Assembly (NCBI GenBank): GCA_019912315.1
Contig: JAIOJA010000057.1
Location: 1 to 54,350 of the forward strand
Origin: Planctomycetota bacterium
GTDB lineage: Bacteria > Planctomycetota > UBA8742 > UBA2392
Direction: 5' to 3'
Length of the DNA stretch: 54,350 nt
The notes under the pieces are model-generated. The model ran no database searches. It had not been told where the DNA came from and was given only the letters and a program-made list of their open reading frames with translations. A program made the translations under genes and the position numbers. Each line of letters begins with the position of its first letter. Positions within the stretch are counted from its first letter, which is position 1. Positions 23,123 to 31,715 of the stretch are shown in pieces.

Positions 23123-26055
23123 TCGTTTCAATGCGCGGCAGGGCCCACAGTGTCTCACCCCGCAAGCTGCTGACGGCTTTTGCATTCGTACTGGCAGGGT
23201 TGATTTTCAGCTTCGCCGCACTGACTCACGAGGGCGGCCCGGCCGCATTCTTCAATATTGAACCGGCTGTTGACGCGATCGCGGGCACGCTCGGATTTGA
23301 CTCCGCTGACGAAAGCGTGCTCGTAGCCGCCAAGGGTGAACCGCGTTCATGGCTCAAGGACAAAGACGAGTGGACACCTGATCACGTTTTCGGCAGCGCC
23401 TGGAACATCACCTACGGGTTGCTGACCGTGCTGCTGGGAGTGATCGGCGCGGGTGCCGCCCTGTTCACGGCAAAAAAATACTTCGGTGACGTCAAAGCAG
23501 CCGCGCCGGGCAACGAGCGCATGGTCGAAATCGCTGAGCACGTCCGCGAAGGCGCCATGGCTTACCTCGTGCGCCAGCGGCGCATCGTGCTGCCGGTGTT
23601 GATCGTAACGGCCGTTGTGGTCGCGCTGATTAACATTGCCGGCGCGCACCCGCTGCTTTCCATTGCCATCCTGTTCGGCCTCGCGACTGGCGGCGGATGC
23701 AGCTTCCTCACCGGCTGGTGGGGAATGCGTACGGCGACCATGGCCAGCAGCCGCACGGCATGGGCCTGCAAAGAGGGCGGACTCAACGCCGGCTTGCAGG
23801 TGGCGTTCAAGGCTGGTGCGGTGATGGGGTTGTCGGTCGTTGGACTTGGGCTCGCATTCATCACCTTCTGGTTCCTGGTAATGGTGGGCATTGTTGACGT
23901 GGCCGGCGACAAGACCACCTTGAACGACGTTGCCAACGCCATGATCACGTTCGGACTCGGTGCATCGCTTGTTGCGCTGTTCGCGCGCGTCGGCGGCGGC
24001 ATTTTCACCAAGGCGGCCGACGTCGGCGCGGATCTTGTCGGCAAGGTTGAAGCCGGCATCCCGGAAGACGACCCGCGCAACCCGGCGACCATCGCGGACA
24101 ATGTGGGCGACAACGTCGGCGACGTGGCTGGCATGGGCGCGGACCTTTACGAGTCCTACGTCGGCTCCATCCTGGCGGCCATCGCCCTGTCCTGGAGCGC
24201 GGCCTTTGCCCTCAGCAAGAACCCGTTCGGCTTTGCTTTTGCGCCAATCGCGATTGCATCCATGGGGATCCTGCTGTCGGTGATCTGCACCAAACTTGTC
24301 AAAACCAAAGACGGTGCAACGCTGCACGAGCTGCTCGGCGCGCTGCACAAGGGTGTGAATATCGCCAGCATCGGCGTTGGCGCGGTTGCCCTGCCTGTGT
24401 GTATCTTCGCCTTTGGCTGGACGGGCATCACCATGTGGCTGTCCGTGCTGGTCGGGCTGGGATCCGGTCTTGTAATCGCCTGGGGTTCGGAGAGATTTAC
24501 CGCATACGATTACGAGCCGACCCAGAGCGTCGCCAAGCAGTCAGCCACCGGCCCCGCCACGGTTATCATTGGCGGGCTCGCCGTCGGCATGATGTCCACG
24601 TGGATTCCTATCGTCACGGTCGCGATTGCAACGCTGCTCGCATTCGGTTTTGGCGGCGGGTTTGCCGCCCCGGCTGCCGGGTTGTATTCGGTCGCCCTGG
24701 CCGCTGTCGGCATGTTGAGTACGCTGGGCATTACGCTCGCGACCGACGCCTACGGGCCCATCGCGGATAACGCCGGTGGCAACGCGGAAATGTCCGGCCT
24801 GCCGCCGGAAGTTCGCGAGCGCACAGACGCCCTGGACAGCCTCGGCAACACGACCGCGGCCATTGGCAAGGGCTTTGCGATCGGCTCGGCGGCGCTGACG
24901 GCGCTCGCACTGATTGCAAGCTACCAGGATTCGCTGAGATCACTGGTGGCGGCAAAGGCGGAGAGTCCGCTGGACGCGTTGACCACGAACGCCGCCATCC
25001 AGAATGCCATGTCGATCTCCGCGCCTCAGGTAATTATCGGGCTGTTCATCGGCGCCATGCTGGTGTTTGTGTTCAGTGCACTAACCATGAGCGCCGTGGG
25101 TGACGCGGCCAAGGAAATGGTCGAGGAAGTTCGCCGCCAGTTCCGCGACATCCCCGGCATCATGGAAGGCACTGGCAAGCCGGATTACGCAAGTTGTGTG
25201 GACATTTCCACGTCGGCGGCGTTGAAGAAAATGCTCGTGCCGTCGTTGATTGCGATTGCGGGGCCAATCGTTACGGGCGTGCTTTTCGGCGCCGGCGCGG
25301 TGTTTGGCCTGCTCGCGGGCGGGCTGGCCGCAGGCTTCGCGATGGCCGTCATGATGGCCAACGCGGGCGGCGCCTGGGACAACGCCAAGAAATGGGTTGA
25401 AAAGGGCGGACTGGCCGAGAAGTACATTGAGGAAGGCGTCTATAACCCGGAGGTCGAAGATGCGGCTCTGGCGCCGATCAACGCCGACCAGGGCGGCCCT
25501 GACGGCAGCAAGAAGAAGTCAGGTAGCAAGAAGTCCGCATCCAGCAAGTCAAAGGCAACGACTTCCAAGAAGAAGTCCGCAACCAAGAAGACCTCCGCCG
25601 CTTCGTCCAAGCGCAAGGCCGCAGCAAAGAAAGAAGAAAAAGCAATCGAACCCAGTGAACAAGAGCCGGACCCGTCCGACGAAGCCTCGGCGAAGTCGGA
25701 AGCGCCAGCGACGGGTGAGGAAGCACAACCTGAAGAAGCAAGCGAACCAGCAGAAGCACCGAAAGCAGAAGAGAACAAGGCCGAGGAAAAGCGGCCAGAA
25801 CCGGCAGCAGCCACAGCCGAGCCCGCCAAGAAGAAGTACAAGAAGTACGTCAAGGGCTCGCCCGAGCACAAGGCTACGGTTGTGGGCGACACAGTCGGCG
25901 ACCCGTTCAAAGATACCAGCGGTCCATCGCTTAATATTCTTATCAAGTTGATGAGCATGGTAGCGGTCGCCACAGTCGCGCTGACGATGCTGATCAATGA
26001 CGGCAACGGATTGCTTCCCTGGATATTCCGGGCAATCTTTACCCAGGGCAGCTAG
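23119..26055 (+). CDS. hppA: Membrane-bound ion-translocating pyrophosphatase with a large charged insertion
   Basis: The enzyme splits pyrophosphate to pump H+ and/or Na+. Core motifs are present: DVGADLVGKVEAGIPEDDPRN, DNVGDNVGDVAGMGADLYES, DAYGPIADNAGGNAEMS and HKATVVGDTVGDPFKDTSGP. Residues Ala580 and Gly583 in GNTTAAIGKG are those of the K+-dependent class; K+-independent pumps have Lys and Thr there. At 978 residues it is far longer than the usual 650-800. The excess is mainly a Lys/Ser then Glu/Ala/Pro-rich stretch at about 790-910, inserted in the cytoplasmic loop just before the substrate-binding HKATVVGDTVGDP motif, plus a longer N-terminus. AGGAG precedes the ATG. A terminator follows. 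Confidence 0.95.
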   Translation: MIVSMRGRAHSVSPRKLLTAFAFVLAGLIFSFAALTHEGGPAAFFNIEPAVDAIAGTLGFDSADESVLVAAKGEPRSWLKDKDEWTPDHVFGSAWNITYGLLTVLLGVIGAGAALFTAKKYFGDVKAAAPGNERMVEIAEHVREGAMAYLVRQRRIVLPVLIVTAVVVALINIAGAHPLLSIAILFGLATGGGCSFLTGWWGMRTATMASSRTAWACKEGGLNAGLQVAFKAGAVMGLSVVGLGLAFITFWFLVMVGIVDVAGDKTTLNDVANAMITFGLGASLVALFARVGGGIFTKAADVGADLVGKVEAGIPEDDPRNPATIADNVGDNVGDVAGMGADLYESYVGSILAAIALSWSAAFALSKNPFGFAFAPIAIASMGILLSVICTKLVKTKDGATLHELLGALHKGVNIASIGVGAVALPVCIFAFGWTGITMWLSVLVGLGSGLVIAWGSERFTAYDYEPTQSVAKQSATGPATVIIGGLAVGMMSTWIPIVTVAIATLLAFGFGGGFAAPAAGLYSVALAAVGMLSTLGITLATDAYGPIADNAGGNAEMSGLPPEVRERTDALDSLGNTTAAIGKGFAIGSAALTALALIASYQDSLRSLVAAKAESPLDALTTNAAIQNAMSISAPQVIIGLFIGAMLVFVFSALTMSAVGDAAKEMVEEVRRQFRDIPGIMEGTGKPDYASCVDISTSAALKKMLVPSLIAIAGPIVTGVLFGAGAVFGLLAGGLAAGFAMAVMMANAGGAWDNAKKWVEKGGLAEKYIEEGVYNPEVEDAALAPINADQGGPDGSKKKSGSKKSASSKSKATTSKKKSATKKTSAASSKRKAAAKKEEKAIEPSEQEPDPSDEASAKSEAPATGEEAQPEEASEPAEAPKAEENKAEEKRPEPAAATAEPAKKKYKKYVKGSPEHKATVVGDTVGDPFKDTSGPSLNILIKLMSMVAVATVALTMLINDGNGLLPWIFRAIFTQGS

Positions 26056-26069
26056 GCAGGACACTACGC

Positions 26070-26101
26070 ACCGGGCGCTTACGGGCGCCCGGTTTGCTTT
26101 T
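26070..26101 (+). terminator. Terminator after hppA
   Basis: ACCGGGCGC (26070-26078) pairs with GCGCCCGGT (26085-26093) around TTACGG, followed by TTGCTTTTG. It lies 14 bases after the hppA stop. Confidence 0.8.
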
Positions 26102-26121
26102 GCGACGGCACAAACTTGGCT

Positions 26122-26127
26122 TATGCT
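26122..26127 (+). promoter_or_regulatory. -10-like box TATGCT placed six bases before a start codon
   Basis: TATGCT ends six bases before the ATG at 26134, with a weak TTGCGA sixteen bases further upstream (26100-26105). The gene has no Shine-Dalgarno, so a leaderless transcript starting at the ATG is likely. Confidence 0.45.
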
Positions 26128-26133
26128 GTGGGT

Positions 26134-27204
26134 ATGTTCAGGTTGATCGCGCTGATGTTTGCATTCCATGCCCCGCTGTTCGCGGTATCGGTAAGTGGGG
26201 GCTCGCCGCTGGCACTGACCGACTTGCGCGTAACCATTGACCTGTCAACAGTCGAGACCGGGCCGCGCGCAACCGTCACATGCAAGGCGGTCATTCATAA
26301 CCCCGGCGCTCAAGCATACGGTGCGCGGATCAGCCTACCGCGCGACGTCGTACCCGAGAACCAGCGCGAGGGCTACGCCATCGAAGTTGGGGGAGTCACA
26401 CGTGAACCGGACGATCCCGACAAGTTCGCCTGGAAAGTTCACTTTGAGGCCGACCAGCAACTCATCGTGACCTGGTCCTGCACCCTGATTCCGACTGATC
26501 TGCCCCACGCCCACCCCCTGGGACTGCGCAGCGTGCGTGTCGAGCTGGCCCACATGCGGGGCTATACTGAACTGCCGGAAGCCGTTTCTGTGACCGTTAC
26601 GGCTGTTGGTTTTCCTCCCGCGCTCTTCGGGCGAACAGTCGGCGAAACAGGATCGAAGACCATTGCCGTTCGGTCCCACCCGGAAGATTACGTGTTTCAG
26701 TGGTACGCGGAAACCTACGAAAGCCGCACCGGCTCGCTGGCCGCGACGCTAAAAGCGTTCACCGACGCGCAGCGCACTCACGTCAATCGTTCTTACACGG
26801 AAACACTGGTTCACCTCGCGGACCTGTACGAGTTCAAGGGGGATAAGACCAGCCTCGCGGAGACATGCGCCGTGCTTGCCGCGCTGGAAACAGACGCCGC
26901 CCGAGTCATTACACACTGCGGCCCATGGGCAACCTGGCGCAAGCACGTGCCATGGCAATTGCGTCGTTTCGCTGCACTGGGCAACGACAAGGCGGCCGCA
27001 AATGAAGCGAAACTCGCCATGACGGCAGTTTGGGACGAGTACCTAAAGGCGGCGGCGGAAGCCCAGCCGTTTGAGCACTTTGACCGCTCACGTTTCGGAA
27101 ACTACTGGGACTATGACTGGGCACGCACCCGCGAGCTGTACGCCAATGCGCTTGAACTATTGGGTGATACCGAAGCGGCGCAGGCCGTAAGAGATACCGA
27201 ATGA
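26134..27204 (+). CDS. Secreted protein of unknown function, upstream of a putative protease
   Basis: A 356-residue protein with a signal peptide (MFRLIALMFAFHAPLFAVS). The N-terminal 150 residues look like a beta-sandwich (LTDLRVTIDLSTVETGPRAT and later EADQQLIVTWSCTLIPTDL), and the C-terminal 170 residues are helical, with TPR-like spacing around YTETLVHLADLYEFKGDKTS. No family is recognised. An in-frame TTG at 26116 is an alternative start but lies on the presumed -10 box. The last four bases overlap the start of the next gene, which also encodes a secreted TPR-like protein, so the two are probably partners. Confidence 0.62.
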   Translation: MFRLIALMFAFHAPLFAVSVSGGSPLALTDLRVTIDLSTVETGPRATVTCKAVIHNPGAQAYGARISLPRDVVPENQREGYAIEVGGVTREPDDPDKFAWKVHFEADQQLIVTWSCTLIPTDLPHAHPLGLRSVRVELAHMRGYTELPEAVSVTVTAVGFPPALFGRTVGETGSKTIAVRSHPEDYVFQWYAETYESRTGSLAATLKAFTDAQRTHVNRSYTETLVHLADLYEFKGDKTSLAETCAVLAALETDAARVITHCGPWATWRKHVPWQLRRFAALGNDKAAANEAKLAMTAVWDEYLKAAAEAQPFEHFDRSRFGNYWDYDWARTRELYANALELLGDTEAAQAVRDTE

Positions 27205-28865
27205 TTCGCACGACGCTGCTGCTTTTGCTGCTGCTCGCCCCTGCCCTGCGCGCGGACGCCGACGCCGACTATCAGGCGCTGCTGGACGCGCACAGAAACA
27301 GGCGCTACGCGGATGCACTCGAAAGGTCGGAAGCGTTCGTCAGAGACCACGCCGCGCACAAGTACGCCGGCGCGGCCTATTACATTGGCGGCAACAGCGG
27401 GCTGAACGCGGGCGAATACGACCGGGCCGAGGCGCTGTACAAGGCGATGCTGGAAAAGCACGCCGACAACCGGCACATCGGCAAGGCGCGCAACGAGCTG
27501 GTGACGGTTTACGATTCGGCGAGAAAGCTCGACGCCTGCATCGTCCAGTGCGAGGCAAACATCAAGGCCGATGCGGACAGCGAATACATCGACCGCTGGC
27601 ACTACATGATCGGGCAGAGCCGCTACCGTCTTTGGGATTTCAGGCAAAGCGAAAAGGACCTCAAGTCCTTCAAGGTGAACTATCCCGAATCACAGTACAT
27701 CAACTGGGCCGACTACTATGTCGAGCGCATCAACCCGCCCCTGAAGCTTGATGCGAACGGAGTTGTACAAGGCTATGACGGCAAGTACGTCGAAGACGCG
27801 CGTTTCGTCAACGCCATGAAGCGCCTGCCCGCAGAAGTGAAGGACGCTTGGAAAATTCTGAAGCGTACGCTCGGGGTTGACCTGAAGGACGCGCGCGTCG
27901 TGTTTCAGTTTGAGGACAAGGGATTCAGGCGCGACACCAACCGCGCGACGACAGAAACGATCAGCGTGAAATATGAGCCATTCACCAGGATGATCTTCTA
28001 CACGGAACACATCGTGCTCAGCGCCGAAGACCACCGCAGCCGCATCGTGCATGAACTCAAACACGCGGCCTTCCGCGACGTGATGGGCCAGGGCTATCTG
28101 GATTTGCCGCGCTGGGTGCGCGAGGGGCTGGCCGTCTACGGCGCCGAACAGTTTGAGGATCGCCTCGCTGCGATCATCGGCGGCGAGGTTTTCTCGGGGA
28201 AAGACCCGCGCCGCGTGCTGGACGGCATCGACGACGCGGACCACGACACAAGCGATTACCTCGAAGACGCGGCCGCGTTTCTGTGGCTCGAAAGCCGCAA
28301 GAAGGGCGGCGTGCACGAATTCTGCAAACGCCTCCTGAAGGGCGAAGACTACCGGAAGCTGTTCGCCGAAATCGGAGGCATGGAGTACAGCAAGGCCCTC
28401 GACGCCGCGGGCGAGTATGCCAGGAGGATCGTGGAAGACCGCCTCGGCGACGCAGAAGAAAGCTACCTCGAGATCCGAGACAACGAGTTCGCCCAGCGCC
28501 GCAAGCAGGGCCACATCGACTGGTACAGGGAAACCGGCATCAAGCGGTACAGGGACTGGCTGGAGGTAAACCCCGACCACCCCTTCGCCGCCAACTGCCG
28601 CTATCGCCTGGCGAAGGGACTGATCCTGATCGGCGAGCATGAAGAAGGGCGCAAGTTCATGCAGGCCGTGACCGAGCTTGACCAGGTCCGCAGCAGCATC
28701 TGCGACGACGCCCAGCACTGGCTTGCCACCAGCTTCGAAACCGAGAAGAACACCGATGGCGCGAAAGTCGCCTGGGGCGTGCTCCTGCGCGACTACTCCT
28801 GGTCGCGCCAGGCCATCGACAACAAAGACAAACACACCGCCGCCGGGCCCGTGAAATTCGAATAG
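27201..28865 (+). CDS. Secreted TPR protein with a gluzincin-type metalloprotease motif
   Basis: A 554-residue protein with a signal peptide (MIRTTLLLLLLLAPALRAD). N-terminal TPR-like helices run to about 180, and C-terminal ones are seen after about 440. The middle domain carries HELKH at 283-287, a full HExxH zinc motif, and 21 residues later WVREGLAVYG, where Glu308 sits as the third zinc ligand of the peptidase-MA/gluzincin group (M1/M61-like). This order predicts a periplasmic zinc peptidase flanked by protein-binding repeats. It overlaps the preceding secreted gene by four bases (ATGA). The substrate is unknown. Confidence 0.75.
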   Translation: MIRTTLLLLLLLAPALRADADADYQALLDAHRNRRYADALERSEAFVRDHAAHKYAGAAYYIGGNSGLNAGEYDRAEALYKAMLEKHADNRHIGKARNELVTVYDSARKLDACIVQCEANIKADADSEYIDRWHYMIGQSRYRLWDFRQSEKDLKSFKVNYPESQYINWADYYVERINPPLKLDANGVVQGYDGKYVEDARFVNAMKRLPAEVKDAWKILKRTLGVDLKDARVVFQFEDKGFRRDTNRATTETISVKYEPFTRMIFYTEHIVLSAEDHRSRIVHELKHAAFRDVMGQGYLDLPRWVREGLAVYGAEQFEDRLAAIIGGEVFSGKDPRRVLDGIDDADHDTSDYLEDAAAFLWLESRKKGGVHEFCKRLLKGEDYRKLFAEIGGMEYSKALDAAGEYARRIVEDRLGDAEESYLEIRDNEFAQRRKQGHIDWYRETGIKRYRDWLEVNPDHPFAANCRYRLAKGLILIGEHEEGRKFMQAVTELDQVRSSICDDAQHWLATSFETEKNTDGAKVAWGVLLRDYSWSRQAIDNKDKHTAAGPVKFE

Positions 28866-28884
28866 CGCCACCCGTCGCCATCTA

Positions 28885-30804
28885 ATGAACGAACAGTCTC
28901 CACTCCTTGATCGACAGATTCACGCCGCGCCTTCGGCGCCGGGCTGCTACATCTTTAAGGATTCCCGCGGCAAGGTGCTTTACGTCGGCAAAGCCGTCGA
29001 CCTGCGCAAACGGGTGCCGGCCTATTTGCGCCCGGACTCTGACGGGCGCGCGCACATTCCCTTCCTGATGCGCCGCGCCGAAACAGTCGAGTTCATCGTC
29101 GTCAACAACGAGAAAGAAGCGCTGGTCCTTGAGAACAACCTGATCAAGCGGTTCAGGCCACGCTACAACATCGTGCTGAAATCCGATGACAGAACCTATG
29201 TCAGCGTGCGCATCGACCAGCGGCACGATTTCCCGCGCGCGACCATCGTGCATAAGTTCAAGCACGACGGCGCGACCTACGTCGGCCCCTACTCAAGCGC
29301 CAGCAAGCTGTACAAGACGCTCGAAGTACTCAAGCGCGTCTTCCCGTTGCGCCTGTGCAGTGACCACGTCATGGCCAACCGCTCACGCCCCTGCGTGTAT
29401 CACGAGATCGGCGTCTGCGTCGCGCCTTGCGTTGCGGACAAGGTCAGCAGGGAAGACTACGCCGAAATCCTGAAGGGTTTTATCCGCGTGCTGAACGGCC
29501 AGGACGACCAGGTCGTGCGCATGCTGGAGGGGCGCATGAAGGAGGCCTCTGCCGAGCTGGACTTCGAAAAAGCCGCCGAGATTCGCGACCGCATGCTCGC
29601 CGTGCAGGAAACAACCATGCGCCAGCGGGCGCAGGTCGGGCACATCAAGGCCGTCCATCGCGACGTACATGGCATCTATCGCGAGGCCGACCGCTTGACC
29701 ATCGCGACCCTGATGTACCGCGACGGCAAGCTTGAAGACTCCGCCCAGCGCGAATTCACGAGCCTGCTGCCCGATGACGAGTTGCTGAGTCAGTTCATCA
29801 AACAGTACTACGAGCGCGGAGGTTTCGTGCCCGATGAGATCGTCGTGCCCATCGAGCTGGAAGGCATGAACGCCCTGGCCGACTGGATATCGGACAGGAC
29901 GGAGCGACGCATCAAAGTCGTGCTGCCACAGAAGGGCGAGCGCAAGAAACTTATCGAGATGGCGAACGTGAACGCGCGGCATGCGCTCAAAGTTCGCGCC
30001 GAAACCGAGCAGCGCAATAAACAGTTGCTGCGCGAATTGCAGGATGCCACAGGGCTCGAGCGCACGCCCGTGCGAATGGAGTGCTTTGATGTATCGCATG
30101 GCGGCGGCAAGGAGACTGTGGCATCGGGCGTCTGCTTCATCGACGGCGAGCCCGCCAAGAGCCAGTACCGCAAGTACAAGATCAAGACCCACGACCGCAA
30201 CGACGACTTCGCCAGCATGGAAGAGGTGCTGCGCCGGCGCCTCAAACGCGGGTTGACGGAGGGCGTGTTGCCGGATTTGATCGTGCTCGATGGCGGCGCG
30301 GGTCAACTGAGTCGCGTGCAGGCCGTCTTTGACGAAATGAACGTGGTCGGCATCGACCTGGTGGCGCTGGCAAAATCACGCCGCAAGAAACGCCCGGGTT
30401 GGGAGACCGGCTGGCAGGAGGAAGGCGAAGCCACCGACGAAAGAATCTTCATGCCTGGTCGGGAAGAACCGATCACGCTGGATAAACGCTCACCGGCGCT
30501 GTTCCTGCTGATGCGCATCCGCGACGAGGCGCACCGCTTCGCAATCACTTTCCACCGCAGGCTCAAAAGCAAAGCGACAGTGCAAAGCAGCCTGGACTCC
30601 GTACCCGGTGTCGGGCCGAAAAAGAAGAAGGCCCTCATACGCAAGTTCGGCTCACCACGCGGCGTCAAGCTGGCGAGTATCGATGACCTGACGACGGCCG
30701 AAGGCATCAGCGCAAAGATTGCCGGCGTGATCTTTGCGCACTTTGAGCAAGACCGAGCGGAGTTGCTGGCAAAAGAAGCGGCGAAGGCTGACAAGCCAGA
30801 GTGA
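28885..30804 (+). CDS. uvrC: UvrABC excinuclease subunit C
   Basis: The 639-residue protein has the full UvrC layout. The N-terminal GIY-YIG nuclease reads SAPGCYIFKDSRGKVLYVGKA and makes the 3' incision. The UVR motif near residues 210-245 (EASAELDFEKAAEIRDRMLA) binds UvrB. The RNase H-like 5' nuclease has MECFDVSHGGGKETVASGV and PDLIVLDGGAGQL. A C-terminal helix-hairpin-helix pair begins SVPGVGPKKKKALIRKFGS. An uncommon detail is PAY in place of the usual RSYF after DLRKRV. uvrB lies about 15 kb away on the same strand. There is no clear Shine-Dalgarno before the ATG. Confidence 0.95.
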   Translation: MNEQSPLLDRQIHAAPSAPGCYIFKDSRGKVLYVGKAVDLRKRVPAYLRPDSDGRAHIPFLMRRAETVEFIVVNNEKEALVLENNLIKRFRPRYNIVLKSDDRTYVSVRIDQRHDFPRATIVHKFKHDGATYVGPYSSASKLYKTLEVLKRVFPLRLCSDHVMANRSRPCVYHEIGVCVAPCVADKVSREDYAEILKGFIRVLNGQDDQVVRMLEGRMKEASAELDFEKAAEIRDRMLAVQETTMRQRAQVGHIKAVHRDVHGIYREADRLTIATLMYRDGKLEDSAQREFTSLLPDDELLSQFIKQYYERGGFVPDEIVVPIELEGMNALADWISDRTERRIKVVLPQKGERKKLIEMANVNARHALKVRAETEQRNKQLLRELQDATGLERTPVRMECFDVSHGGGKETVASGVCFIDGEPAKSQYRKYKIKTHDRNDDFASMEEVLRRRLKRGLTEGVLPDLIVLDGGAGQLSRVQAVFDEMNVVGIDLVALAKSRRKKRPGWETGWQEEGEATDERIFMPGREEPITLDKRSPALFLLMRIRDEAHRFAITFHRRLKSKATVQSSLDSVPGVGPKKKKALIRKFGSPRGVKLASIDDLTTAEGISAKIAGVIFAHFEQDRAELLAKEAAKADKPE

Positions 30805-30844
30805 CGCGTTTCCATCCCCCACCGTTGCTTCTATCGTTCGCCCT

Positions 30845-31609
30845 GTGACGCCGATTCTGGTCATCTGCATCCTGTGTGTGTTCGCGCATTTCGCTAAGGG
30901 CGTCACCGGCGCGGCATCGGCGATTGTTTTCAACGCGGGGTTGCTGACGGCACTGGCTCTCGGACTGAGCGGCGGGCTGACGCTGCTGGACGGGCTGTAC
31001 TGGATCGCTCTCGCAGATCTGTTCGCGAGTGCCATGCTGGGCGTCCTGCTGTGGCGGCAACTGAAAGTTGAAAAGCTGGCCCTGCTGTTGCTGTGCGGGC
31101 TGGTCCCGATCACGGTCGTCTTCACGTTGCTGCTGCCGCATCTTGATCTTGGCGGGTTGTCACTGGTACTCGCGCTGGCCGTTGTCGGCGGCGGCGTCTA
31201 TCTGGCGTTTCGTCCGGATGGAAAGTCCGCGAGCGCAAGCGCCATCAACCGCTGGGCCCTGCCGACCGGCCTTGGCGCCGGCGTGCTGAACGGGCTGTTC
31301 GGCATGGGCGGACCCGTGATTTTCATACTGCTGAGTCGCGCCAGCGATGACCCGGGGATGTTCCGGCGGCGCACGGTGTTCATCAACATCGCAGCCGGGC
31401 TCGCCCGCGTTGTTACGCTTGCCGCCTGCGGAGTGTTTGAACGCAAACACTTCGAGTGGTTCGGCTGGGCCGTACCCGTCATGGCCGCCGCCCTGCTGCT
31501 GGGCATGTGGGCGCACACGAAAGTAAAGCCGCGCCCCTTTCGAGTCGCACTCGGGTTGCTGGTGATGCTCGCGGGCATCGGCGGCTTGCTGCGGTTCGCG
31601 CTGGGTTAA
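30845..31609 (+). CDS. TauE/SafE (TSUP) family membrane transporter
   Basis: A 254-residue protein with seven or eight membrane helices and the two half-repeats typical of TSUP transporters: near the start FAHFAKGVTGAASAIVFNAG and in the middle GLGAGVLNGLFGMGGPVIFI. The family exports sulfite, sulfoacetate or related organosulfur anions; the substrate here is not predictable. GTG at 30845 is taken as the start because the preceding codons are hydrophilic and frame-compatible only by chance. No Shine-Dalgarno is present, and TATCGT lies seven bases before the GTG. Confidence 0.8.
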   Translation: MTPILVICILCVFAHFAKGVTGAASAIVFNAGLLTALALGLSGGLTLLDGLYWIALADLFASAMLGVLLWRQLKVEKLALLLLCGLVPITVVFTLLLPHLDLGGLSLVLALAVVGGGVYLAFRPDGKSASASAINRWALPTGLGAGVLNGLFGMGGPVIFILLSRASDDPGMFRRRTVFINIAAGLARVVTLAACGVFERKHFEWFGWAVPVMAAALLLGMWAHTKVKPRPFRVALGLLVMLAGIGGLLRFALG

Positions 31610-31613
31610 CGAA

Positions 31614-31704
31614 TTGGAGCGCGAAGCGTCAGCGAACGGCAATCGCCGAAGGCGATGATGCACGCCGCCGAGGCGCGACCGCTCGCTTACGCTTCGCGCT
31701 CCAA
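31614..31704. repeat. 91-base palindromic element between convergent genes
   Basis: TTGGAGCGCGAAGCGT (31614-31629) is perfectly matched by ACGCTTCGCGCTCCAA (31689-31704); the pairing continues imperfectly for a few more bases. Inside lies a second hairpin, ATCGCC-GAA-GGCGAT. The element fills almost the whole gap between the TSUP gene and the RND pump gene and resembles REP/BIME-type or miniature inverted-repeat elements. It may also end transcription from both sides, though it lacks T-tracts. Confidence 0.65.
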
Positions 31705-31715
31705 ACTTGTTCGAA

